NCBI GenBank assembly: GCA_965221485.1
Contig: OZ244893.1
Location: forward strand, 3,968,001-4,032,000
Direction of reading: 5' to 3'
DNA: 64,000 nt
Origin: JAJEBT01 sp965221485
GTDB taxonomy: Bacteria > Pseudomonadota > Alphaproteobacteria > MPNO01 > UBA830
Part shown: one piece after another, positions 36,311-44,389 of the stretch
Position numbering within the stretch: the stretch's first letter is position 1
Layout of the letters: each line of letters opens with the position of its first letter
Program-made: the position numbers and the translations under genes
Notes under the pieces: generated by a model
Seen by the model: only the letters and a program-made list of their open reading frames with translations
What the model was told of the DNA's origin: nothing
Databases searched by the model: none

Positions 36311-36940
36311 TTACCGAACTGGAGAGAACGGTGCAGCCAGAAGGATCTTGTTGGCTTGCGTCTGAAGGGTTTCGCGGCTGCTCTTTGGTGGCCAGATCCC
36401 CTTTGCGGCAGCTTCTCCGCGAACCTGGGCACGGTGATCCAGGCTTTCATAGGCCCAGATATGCACGAACTTGTTCAGATCACCAGCATCGGTGTGCATT
36501 GCCATGATCAACTCGGACATCTCGAGACGGGCCGGCAGCGCCGCGGACCAGCTCTTGTAAACCTCAGGTATCAGACCGGGGATGATCTGGTATTCACGCC
36601 ACTCGAAAATCGGACCCTTGGCGCCGGCCGGAAACTCCGGAGTGAAGGGAGCAGGAACGAAAATCTCCGATTGCATGTGTTCCTGAAGATGACCGACCTT
36701 GGGCGGCCACTGATACTTCGGGTCGCTTGCCGACTGGGCGCGCTTCTGTTCGCGGTCTGCAGCATTTTCATAGGGCCAGATATGCATGACCTCGTTCAGC
36801 GGTCCGATTTCGGTGTAGAAGAATGCCGCCAATGGAGAGAGTTCCTTGCGGTGTTCGTAGGCCTCACCAAAGGTCTTCATGAATTCGGGCACGCCGCGGG
36901 GCTTGAGGCGATAGGATCTGACTTCATAAATCATGATCAA
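36311..36940 (-). CDS. NIPSNAP family protein, two tandem domains
   Basis: The 209-residue protein contains two NIPSNAP (ferredoxin-like) units: MIYEVRSYRLKPRGVPEFM near the N-terminus, with NEVMHIWPYENAADRE, and FEWREYQIIPGLIPEV in the second half, with NKFVHIWAYESLDHRAQVR. The repetition of H-I-W-x-Y-E shows internal duplication. NIPSNAP proteins have no firm enzymatic role; some bacterial members accompany catabolic genes. The start could be this ATG or the next in-frame ATG six bases later. It diverges from the VOC gene. Confidence 0.88.
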   Translation of the reverse strand: MIMIYEVRSYRLKPRGVPEFMKTFGEAYEHRKELSPLAAFFYTEIGPLNEVMHIWPYENAADREQKRAQSASDPKYQWPPKVGHLQEHMQSEIFVPAPFTPEFPAGAKGPIFEWREYQIIPGLIPEVYKSWSAALPARLEMSELIMAMHTDAGDLNKFVHIWAYESLDHRAQVRGEAAAKGIWPPKSSRETLQTQANKILLAAPFSPVR

Positions 36941-37386
36941 TTCCAGTTCGTTCGGTTCTCACAGTCTTGAACCACGAATCCGGCCAAAAGTCGAATTCTG
37001 TCAGGTCCGGGTAAGAACCGCAAGGAACGACCCGTCAATCCAGTCTGCCGTCCGCGCCTGGTTGATCCTGTGATCGCGTGCGGGAGATGCGATGGGCGTT
37101 CTGCACCTTCTCTCCGGTTCATCCGGACAGAAACCAGCCTCCCCTTCGGGCCTTGAAGACGTGCTGTTGCCGAAAGACTGCGGAAGGGAGCGGCTCCTGG
37201 CGCCAGCGGCATTTCGCACTCCGCCTGGACTGTATGGGTCAAGCTTGGGGCAGGGAGGAGCAGGCCGGTTTCTTGAAGTGGCTCGGGCGCATCAGGACGA
37301 TTTTCATGGAGAGAGCCGCGTCATCGAGGTTTGCGAATGCTGACCCTGATGCTAGAGTTTTGAAAAGCATCGATAAGGAGTGAACC
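36941..37386. other. Divergent spacer between NIPSNAP and VOC genes
   Basis: No gene seen in 446 bases. Regulation of both flanking genes is expected here; an AAGGAG ribosome site for the VOC gene lies at the right end. Confidence 0.35.
37331..37358 (+). promoter_or_regulatory. Possible promoter of the VOC gene
   Basis: TTGCGA (37331-37336) and TAGAGT (37353-37358) are spaced 16 bases apart, each matching four of six consensus bases. The start site would be about 22 bases before the start codon. Confidence 0.3.
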
Positions 37387-37986
37387 ATGCCTGCTTCCGT
37401 GATCGGGACTTGTGATGATCGCCTTGCGACGCGTGGAGTTCACCACCTCGCCCTCACCACCGAAGACATGAGGATGACGACGGACTTTTACGTCAATGTG
37501 GTTGGTATGCCGCTCGTTCACGCAATGAAAGTGCCAGCCGGGCTGGGAAGTGGTCCGGGGAACAGGGGTAATCCGCCATTTGAGGAAATCCGGCATTATT
37601 TCTTCGATATGGGTAATGACAGTCTGCTGGCATTTTTCGAGATCCCTCCGGGGGAGAAACCGCGGACCGACCGTGACGCCATTGGTGGAATGCAGCATTG
37701 TGCTTTCGCCGTCACACCCGAGCAGTTCGAGGCGCTGCAGTCGCGGCTCGATAAGGAGGGTTATGAATATGACGGACCTGTCGATATCCTGCCCGGACTC
37801 GTGTCCATTTATTTCCTTGATCCGAATGGGATCAGACTTGAAGCCTGTTGCCAGCCGAAAGCCGGCGCAGCACCGCGGGTGATTGAATCGGTCCTGCAGA
37901 CCCGGTCTGAAGCGCGGGCGGAGCTTGTCAGCACGGGCGCGACGGATCTCTGGGTCGAGTCCGTGCTTGACAGCATGCCTGACTGA
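37387..37986 (+). CDS. VOC (glyoxalase/dioxygenase) superfamily protein
   Basis: Single 199-residue protein with two beta-alpha-beta-beta-beta modules. The first module begins RGVHHLALTTEDM (metal-ligand His), the second centres on GGMQHCAFAV (His) and VSIYFLDPNGIRLEACC (Glu ligand), which is the H/H/E metal pattern of the superfamily. It could be a lyase, isomerase, or extradiol-type dioxygenase. A good AAGGAG ribosome site precedes the start. It converges on the methyltransferase gene with a 24-base gap. Confidence 0.86.
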   Translation: MPASVIGTCDDRLATRGVHHLALTTEDMRMTTDFYVNVVGMPLVHAMKVPAGLGSGPGNRGNPPFEEIRHYFFDMGNDSLLAFFEIPPGEKPRTDRDAIGGMQHCAFAVTPEQFEALQSRLDKEGYEYDGPVDILPGLVSIYFLDPNGIRLEACCQPKAGAAPRVIESVLQTRSEARAELVSTGATDLWVESVLDSMPD

Positions 37987-38010
37987 CCGAGGCTCGCCGG
38001 CGATGATCAC

Positions 38011-38835
38011 CTACTTCCAACCCATGCCGATCCGCGCATGGTTCGGCAATCGGATGACTCCCTTGTCCCGATAAGCTTCCAGTCGTTTTCTGAGTTCGTT
38101 CCTGAGCCGCGTCTGCGTGATCCGGTCCATGGCATCGAGGTCATCCTGATAGCCGCGCTTCAGGCCTCGTTCGATATAGTCATTGATGTCCTCGATGGTG
38201 CGGCGGTATTCGAGCGGAGTGTCCTCGCAGCGACTGTATCCGGCGGCTTTCAGAATCCCGGAAAGTTGGCCGGCACTGCCAAGGGAATGGCGCCTGGGTG
38301 GCGGGCCCTCCTCGCGCCCCAGAATATCCGCGACCGTGCGCCGGAATATGTGGAAGGGCGGATTGTCGTCATAGGGGCCCCAGACAATATAGGCCACGCG
38401 CCCCTGAGGTTTGAGGACGCGGAGAGCCTCGGCGGCGACATTGACGTGATCCTCGGCAAACATCAATCCGAACCGACAGGTCACGCGATCGAAGCATCCG
38501 TCCGGAAAGGGGAGGGCAGCCATGTCCGCTGCCGCGAATGCAATCGTCCGGATTGCGACGTTGACAGAACGATTGCGGGCGGCCCTCAGCATGTCTGGTG
38601 TCAGGTCGGTTGCCACAATCAGGCCTGTGCTACCCAGGGAAAGACCGATACTGATTGCAGGATCCCCGGTGCCCGAACTGATATCCAGAACCCGGTGTTC
38701 CCCACTGATCCCGGCCCGTTCGATCAGAAGCTGGTTGAACGTGTCGTCAACCGACCGGCCTTCAGCAGCTGTGGAAATCCAGGACAGGCTGCGGTCCTGC
38801 CAATGCGCACGACCGGTTCCCGATGTTTGTGTCAT
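38011..38835 (-). CDS. Class I SAM-dependent methyltransferase
   Basis: Methyltransferase of the UbiE/COQ5-like (Methyltransf_25/11) type, 274 residues. Motif I is VLDISSGTGDPAISIG, followed by GLIVATDLTPDML, and VTCRFGLMFAEDH lies where motif IV-V sits. A GGAGAA ribosome site 12 bases upstream supports the chosen ATG; a TTG 18 bases earlier is possible. Its position beside a VOC gene and a UbiD-like gene suggests modification of a small aromatic molecule, but no pathway is visible. Confidence 0.86.
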   Translation of the reverse strand: MTQTSGTGRAHWQDRSLSWISTAAEGRSVDDTFNQLLIERAGISGEHRVLDISSGTGDPAISIGLSLGSTGLIVATDLTPDMLRAARNRSVNVAIRTIAFAAADMAALPFPDGCFDRVTCRFGLMFAEDHVNVAAEALRVLKPQGRVAYIVWGPYDDNPPFHIFRRTVADILGREEGPPPRRHSLGSAGQLSGILKAAGYSRCEDTPLEYRRTIEDINDYIERGLKRGYQDDLDAMDRITQTRLRNELRKRLEAYRDKGVIRLPNHARIGMGWK

Positions 38836-38945
38836 TGAGGCTGATTTCTCCAATCGTGACCTACCGGCTGACCGATTTGGGTCACAGTGGGTCAGGTTTT
38901 CCGACGTGGGTGTGGATGGTGCTCTCGAACAACCGACGGGTTCGG

Positions 38946-40265
38946 TCAGTCGAGATAGTCATCGAGATCGATATTGTCCAGGCCCGGAATTGTCTTGCGT
39001 TCGAACTCTGACTCCCGTCCAAGCGGTCGGGTTGCGTCTATACCAAGCCGACCCCAGTGATCCCGGTGCGGGTCACGATAGAATCCCGGACGGTCCCTGA
39101 CTATCAGGGCACGGGTGTCGGCCCGTCCTCGCGTGAGGTAGGCCCAGATCACGTCATTGAGATCGTAAATATCGACATCATGATCGACCACGAAACAGGC
39201 CTTGCTGTAATCCGTGTGTGCATCGAAAGCGGCCATGATGACGTCTCGTGGATGATCCTCCGACTGTTTGTCGATTCTGACCACCGTGTTGAGGAGTGTC
39301 GGGTAACAGGAAACATCAACAATGCCGGGAAGGCGCTCGGCCAGATGACGGTAAATACGCGTGGCGACGGAGACTTCAAGGGTTCTCATGTCTTCGGGAG
39401 AACCGCAAAGCAGGCTGTGATAGGCGGCTCCTTCACGCCAGCAAACATCGGTGACTTCAAATACCACGTTGTTTCCCACCGGGACATAGTATCCCATGAA
39501 CTCGCCGAAGGGCCCTTCGGGACGACGGATTCCAGAGAGCAAGCGTCCTTCGATGACGATTTCCGTGTTGGCCGGAATATCCAGCGAGATTGAGCGGCCC
39601 GGGCGCATGGAGATTGGCGCGCCGGCAATGGCGGCGGCAGTCGCAAGTTCGTTCTCCTCCTTTGGCAATGACGCAGCGGCGGCCAGGAATACGGGCGGTT
39701 CCGGACCGATCAGGATTGCGGCTTCGAGTGGCTCGTTACGGGCTTCTGCGCGCGCATGATAGTCAGTGAGATCATGAGAACTGCCCAACCGGACGCGCAG
39801 TTCCCGATCGTTGATGACCATGGCGCGATGGAACGAAAGATTAGGAACTCCGCTGTCCGGGTCGTGGGCAAGAAACACGCCTGCGGTGATGTAGGCCGCG
39901 GCGTCGCGCTCGAAATAGCGGAGTTGTGGAAGGCTCCCGAGCGTCCCCGATATCAGATCCGGGGGTGCCTGCGCCTGCTGTGCGACAATCTGTGACGGGG
40001 GCTCGACTGCGGATACGAGCTCTGTCCAGCGCTTGCAGAATCTACCGTCGGCAGCCCGGATCAGCTGGCAGAGCCGCTTACGGCTCCCGTAGAGGTTGGT
40101 AACAACGGGCAGGTCCGAACCGACGACGTTCCTGAACAGAACTGCCCGCGAGTCGCGCATTTGTGCGGCCTGGGTCAACGCTGCAAGTTCGAACACAGGA
40201 TCCACCGGTCGGCTGACTGTGGCCATTTGGCCGCTGGCCATCAGTGTTTCAAGGAGTTCCCTCAT
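38946..40265 (-). CDS. UbiD-family (de)carboxylase
   Basis: Prenyl-FMN-dependent decarboxylase family, about 439 residues from the start chosen here. The protein opens with the family signature near VSRPVDPVFELAALT, then SDLPVVTNLYGSRKR, the cofactor-site GPFGEFMGYY and VIGAPISMRPGRS-like stretch, and FDAHTDYSKACFVVDHDVDIYDLNDVIWA. Homologues act on aromatic and alpha,beta-unsaturated acids. The start is uncertain: an in-frame ATG 45 bases upstream (40310) is an option and neither has a good ribosome site. No ubiX-like flavin prenyltransferase gene is nearby. Confidence 0.82.
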   Translation of the reverse strand: MRELLETLMASGQMATVSRPVDPVFELAALTQAAQMRDSRAVLFRNVVGSDLPVVTNLYGSRKRLCQLIRAADGRFCKRWTELVSAVEPPSQIVAQQAQAPPDLISGTLGSLPQLRYFERDAAAYITAGVFLAHDPDSGVPNLSFHRAMVINDRELRVRLGSSHDLTDYHARAEARNEPLEAAILIGPEPPVFLAAAASLPKEENELATAAAIAGAPISMRPGRSISLDIPANTEIVIEGRLLSGIRRPEGPFGEFMGYYVPVGNNVVFEVTDVCWREGAAYHSLLCGSPEDMRTLEVSVATRIYRHLAERLPGIVDVSCYPTLLNTVVRIDKQSEDHPRDVIMAAFDAHTDYSKACFVVDHDVDIYDLNDVIWAYLTRGRADTRALIVRDRPGFYRDPHRDHWGRLGIDATRPLGRESEFERKTIPGLDNIDLDDYLD

Positions 40266-41192
40266 TGTCGGATGTGTGGCTGTCGTTTGTTGTTCCAGGC
40301 TGCCCAACATAGCATGCAGCCCGAAGCGGGGCTCTCCAGCTTCGTTGAAGTGACCCCGGAGGTTCACACACAGGCAGTCTGCCCATTGCCGCCGAAGGAT
40401 GCCCTGAAAGTTGCGGGAGCAAAGGGCCGGTGCCTGACCGTCGGCAAACCGCGATACGTGATGACGCCAATACACCGGGGCGGGAGAGCCCGCGTCTTCT
40501 GTCCGCGGCTGGAACCCTTGCAGCTTGCCTGAACCGCGCGCGACCTGATCCCGCCGTCCAGGCGCGCCCTTGACCTGAATGCAAGTCTCGGATGGGGACA
40601 GGGTGGCTTGCGATGGGAAAGGTCATCGCCCGCTGATCAGGGCCGTGTCCGGAATCGTCCTGTTGTGGCTGACAGACCTCGCAACGTCCGCTTTTGGAGC
40701 CTTGAAAGGTGGATAGCCTCACGGCAGGACTGCGATGATCCATCCCGGACATCCTGAGGGCCGTTCCGGGCGTGGCGTTGTTGCGCAGGGTAACCGGCGC
40801 TCGACCCCTGATATCGAGCAGTCGTGATCTTCGGGCTGGCCGGGCGCCGACCACGCCGCGTTCATCACGGGGCGTTTGACCCTGCAGCGGGTGGCGTCGC
40901 CGATCCGGCACACGTCTCCGGACACAACCGCGCCAGGGCTCCCGGCATTTTGTTGAGCTGCCGGACGTCCGTCGACTTCCAGGGCTATAATCCGGAGAGC
41001 CCGGGACCCGCGGCGCAGCCAAATTCCCGTTTGGTCGGCTGCTCAATCCCACTGACGGCGACGCTTAATTTCCCGAACGCGATCAGGGGGGCATCTCGAT
41101 CCGGACGCGAGATAGCCACCCCATTGTCAGGACCTTGTCTGGCATGGGGCACGGCAATCCGGGGCGGGGTGCCGGCAACCTCCGCCCAATCG
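40266..41192. other. Long spacer without a convincing gene
   Basis: This is the longest apparently empty stretch in the window, 927 bases. Frames on both strands give Arg/Pro/Gly-rich translations with no recognisable domain and no ribosome site. Promoters for UbiD and a possible decayed gene could be here. Confidence 0.4.
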
Positions 41193-42170
41193 TCATCGGC
41201 CAATCGTGAGCCCCAACTCGTTAATGGCTTTCAGGGCGCCAGGGTGGTAAGGAGCGGCTGTCGAAACGGCGAATGTCCCGGGCTTTTGTCGATTGAACGC
41301 CCCCATGGACTTCGCAAGGAGGGGCCGGTTGGTCGCCAGTGCCTTTGTGACCTTGTACACGACCTCGTTGTCCATATCCGCATGGGTGAACATCACGTAG
41401 CCCATCTCGACGATATGGGTAGGCCCAAGGATACACGGCATCTTGGTGTTGGTTTCGAGGACAATCTCGGCTTCAGGCATATACTTCTTGAAGCGTGCGA
41501 CGGCATCGGGCGAGGTGTCGAGATCAAGATACACGCAACCGCCGCGATTCCGAAGTTGGGTATTGACCTTGCGGCCGACACCGGAGCCGAGGCTGATCCA
41601 GGAAATGTCGGTTTTTCCTTCGCCGAGGGCCTGGGCGCCCTTGACGAAACCGGAGACCGGCACCTTGACGAAATCGTTGAATGAAAAATTGCCGTTAGCC
41701 AATGCACCCTGCATGAAAATTTCTATGCTGGTGAGTGATGTGTATTTCGAAGTGATCCGCTTCCCCTTGAGCTTCTCGAGATCATGGACGGAGCGGGCGC
41801 CGAAATCGGCAATCGTCACAAGGCCGGTGCGCAACGGAAACATGCGACCAACCATCCTCAGGTTGGGGTGCGGGCGGTCCGCGAAGGGGCCGACCCCCTT
41901 ATAGGCGAACAGCGCTTCCATCCCGGTCGAGAATCCGAAGTCGACCTCGCCACGATTAACGATTGGAATATAGGTGGTGGAGCCGCCCATCGGCTGGGGT
42001 CGGCCTGTGAGTCCCTCCGCTTCGGCGGTGACGGTCTTCGCGACAGCGATCCCGGTCCGGTAGCCAAGGCTGCCCTGGGGATTGGTCGCAAAGACGGTGA
42101 CTTGTGCCTCGGCGGTGGTGGTGAGGATGGTCATTGCCGCGACAGCGGCCGTCAATGCCAGTGTTTTCAT
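41193..42170 (-). CDS. TAXI family TRAP transporter solute-binding protein
   Basis: Periplasmic receptor of a TAXI-type TRAP transporter, 325 residues. The signal peptide is MKTLALTAAVAAMTILTTTA with cleavage near AEAQ. The mature part has the TAXI pattern VFATNPQGSLGYRTGIAVA, GGSTTYIPIVNRGEVDFGFST and ADFGARSVHDLEKLKGKRI. The start is fixed by a GAGAGG ribosome site six bases upstream; a long frame further upstream is not used. It follows the fused permease gene by 47 bases on the same strand. Confidence 0.9.
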   Translation of the reverse strand: MKTLALTAAVAAMTILTTTAEAQVTVFATNPQGSLGYRTGIAVAKTVTAEAEGLTGRPQPMGGSTTYIPIVNRGEVDFGFSTGMEALFAYKGVGPFADRPHPNLRMVGRMFPLRTGLVTIADFGARSVHDLEKLKGKRITSKYTSLTSIEIFMQGALANGNFSFNDFVKVPVSGFVKGAQALGEGKTDISWISLGSGVGRKVNTQLRNRGGCVYLDLDTSPDAVARFKKYMPEAEIVLETNTKMPCILGPTHIVEMGYVMFTHADMDNEVVYKVTKALATNRPLLAKSMGAFNRQKPGTFAVSTAAPYHPGALKAINELGLTIGR

Positions 42171-42217
42171 CTTGACCTCTCGTTTGCTTTCATCGCGATT
42201 GCGTCTGGTGGGAACGA

Positions 42218-44176
42218 TCAGGGCCCTTTCGCTGTTCGCGGATTGCGCTTTGCCCCCAGCAGTTCGAAGGCGCATATGCCGAGGCCGACCGTGACCCCCG
42301 CAACATTTATTGCGCCTGCGGCTGCAAATATCTCGTAGGGAAGCATCGACGCAAGCCCCGCAGAGGCGAGGATCAAGCGTAATGCAATATTGAGCGGTCG
42401 TGCAAGAAAACCGATAACCGCCAGCGAGGCGAGATAGGTGCCGATAGCGGCGGTGATGATGTTGATTGCGATATCGGGAGGATCCCCTGTCAGGATCAGT
42501 GTTGGTGAAAGGACAAACAGAAACGGTATGAAGTAGGCCGTCCATCCATACTTCATCGCAACAAATCCGGTTTCCATGGGACCGGCCCGGGTCAGTGTGG
42601 CGGCGGCAAAGGCGGCCAGTGCAATCGGCGGGGTAATCATTGACATCATGCCAAAATAGAGAATGAACAGATGGGCCGAAATCACGGAAACGCCAGCCTC
42701 GACCACAGCTGGTGCGATCAGTGCGCCCAGAAGAACATAGATTGCAAGCGTGGGCATCCCCATCCCGAGGATGATGCAGATGACGGCACTGATGAGGAGA
42801 AGAACGATCATGCTTTCTTCCGCAAACTCCACGAGAACAAACGTCAGGGCAAAGCCGAGCCCGGTAAGGTTCAGGATTCCGATCACGAAGCCGGCTGTGG
42901 AAACGATCATCAGCAATTCGATGACAAGCCGTCCGGTATTGCAGAAGACATCGAACAAGTCGCCCGCGCGAAGCCTGTGGCCGCGGTAGGGCTTGAAGAA
43001 GGAGATGACCAGTGTGGCGGAAGAATAGATCGCGGCCCGTTCGGGCGGCAGGTTGAGTTCAAACAGCGTGTACATGAGGACGGCAAACGGCAAAAGAAAA
43101 TGCCAGCCTTCCCTCAGAACAGTGCTCACCCGGGGCAGATCCTGCTCGACAAAACTGATGTTTTCGCGGGCGGCCACGAGGTCAACCTGAACGAACACTG
43201 CAAGGTAATAGAGGAGAGAGGGCACCAGTGCTGCGATCACGATTTCTGCATAGGGGACCTCGATCATTTCTGCCATCAGGAAGGCGGCGGCTCCCATGAT
43301 CGGAGGCATGAACTGTCCACCCGTTGACGCGACCGCCTCGATGGCGCCCGCATGGGTTGCCGGATATCCGGTTCGCTGCATCAGCGGAATCGTCATGATC
43401 CCGGTGGTCAACACATTCGAAACTGCCGTGCCCGAGATGGTGCCGAACAGGGCTGAAGCCACCACCGAGATCTTTGCCCCACCGCCTCTCCTTTGACCGA
43501 CTGTCGCCATTGCCAGTTCCGTGAAAAACTGCCCGCCTCCGGCCTGGAACAGAAGCTGGCCCATCAGGATGAACATGATGACAACGGTCGTTCCGACCTG
43601 AAGGGGAACCCCGAACAGGGCATTGGGGTTGAAGCCCATATTGATTGCGAGTTGCCACAACTCCACCCTGGTGCCGACGAGCTGCCCCGGAACCATATGC
43701 CCGAGCGGTGCGTAGATGATGAAAACCCCGGCGACGCAGAGCATGACATAGCCTGCTGAACGCCTGAGGCCGTCGAGGACAAGGATCATCACCACCGCTC
43801 CGAGCCCGACCGCAAGATCGGTACTCTCGCCCAGACCGAACTGGCGCAGGAAGAGGAAGTTTGCAGAAATGTAGAGGAGTGTGCCCATCGACAGGAGGGC
43901 AAGCACGACATCGTACCACGGCACTCGTCCGGTCGTGCCTCGATTGACCCTGATCGACAGGAAGACAACGGCGAGTGCAAACGCCATGACAAATGCGTAG
44001 TATTGCTCCTCGACAAGTGCGAGACCGAACCATTCCGGAACGTCGATATTCCACAGCACGGCGCAGAACGTCATGGTCGCGGCCATGAAGCGCCAGGTTT
44101 TGTGTGCCCAGGTCTGGATCCCGCAGGTTTTCACTGCGGTTTCCGGCGGGTCCGCAACACGCTCGCTTGTCACCAT
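42218..44176 (-). CDS. TRAP transporter fused permease (4TM/12TM, TAXI type)
   Basis: Fused membrane subunit of 652 residues: the small-permease part at the N-terminus (about residues 25-190) followed by the large DctM-like domain. The large domain shows ASALFGTISGTAVSNVLTTG, FMPPIMGAAAFLMAEM and ICIILGMGMPTLAIYVLLGALIAP, as expected for TAXI-associated fused permeases. The GAGGG ribosome site is right before the ATG. It is first in the transporter operon and diverges from the hydantoinase gene, suggesting that both handle the same substrate. Confidence 0.9.
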   Translation of the reverse strand: MVTSERVADPPETAVKTCGIQTWAHKTWRFMAATMTFCAVLWNIDVPEWFGLALVEEQYYAFVMAFALAVVFLSIRVNRGTTGRVPWYDVVLALLSMGTLLYISANFLFLRQFGLGESTDLAVGLGAVVMILVLDGLRRSAGYVMLCVAGVFIIYAPLGHMVPGQLVGTRVELWQLAINMGFNPNALFGVPLQVGTTVVIMFILMGQLLFQAGGGQFFTELAMATVGQRRGGGAKISVVASALFGTISGTAVSNVLTTGIMTIPLMQRTGYPATHAGAIEAVASTGGQFMPPIMGAAAFLMAEMIEVPYAEIVIAALVPSLLYYLAVFVQVDLVAARENISFVEQDLPRVSTVLREGWHFLLPFAVLMYTLFELNLPPERAAIYSSATLVISFFKPYRGHRLRAGDLFDVFCNTGRLVIELLMIVSTAGFVIGILNLTGLGFALTFVLVEFAEESMIVLLLISAVICIILGMGMPTLAIYVLLGALIAPAVVEAGVSVISAHLFILYFGMMSMITPPIALAAFAAATLTRAGPMETGFVAMKYGWTAYFIPFLFVLSPTLILTGDPPDIAINIITAAIGTYLASLAVIGFLARPLNIALRLILASAGLASMLPYEIFAAAGAINVAGVTVGLGICAFELLGAKRNPRTAKGP

Positions 44177-44205
44177 CCCTCGTCCGGATTGATTGATGGC
44201 TCAAG

Positions 44206-44214
44206 ACTATACCA
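44206..44214 (-). promoter_or_regulatory. Extended -10 promoter of TAXI-TRAP operon
   Basis: On the minus strand the sequence TGGTATAGT reads as an extended -10 element (TGnTATAAT, one mismatch). No -35 box is found at 16-19 bases. Transcription would begin about 23 bases before the permease ATG. Confidence 0.4.
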
Positions 44215-44389
44215 GACCTTTCCGTCCGGGCGGGGTCTTGACGATACTGGCGAGCATGGCCCGTCGTCTGGCTGCGCATCCAGCGCCGGGGACCCGCAAG
44301 GCGGGGCAAACGAAAGGCAACGAAGACGCGGTTCGCGGCCTCTATCGGGCTTGGTATGACCAGGTCGTTGATCCGGCAAGCGGCTGGCC

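Noticed and set aside
40824..41684. 286-codon plus-strand frame across the UbiD/TAXI spacer
   Set aside because: It runs into the TAXI gene on the opposite strand and has Arg/Pro-rich composition and no motif.
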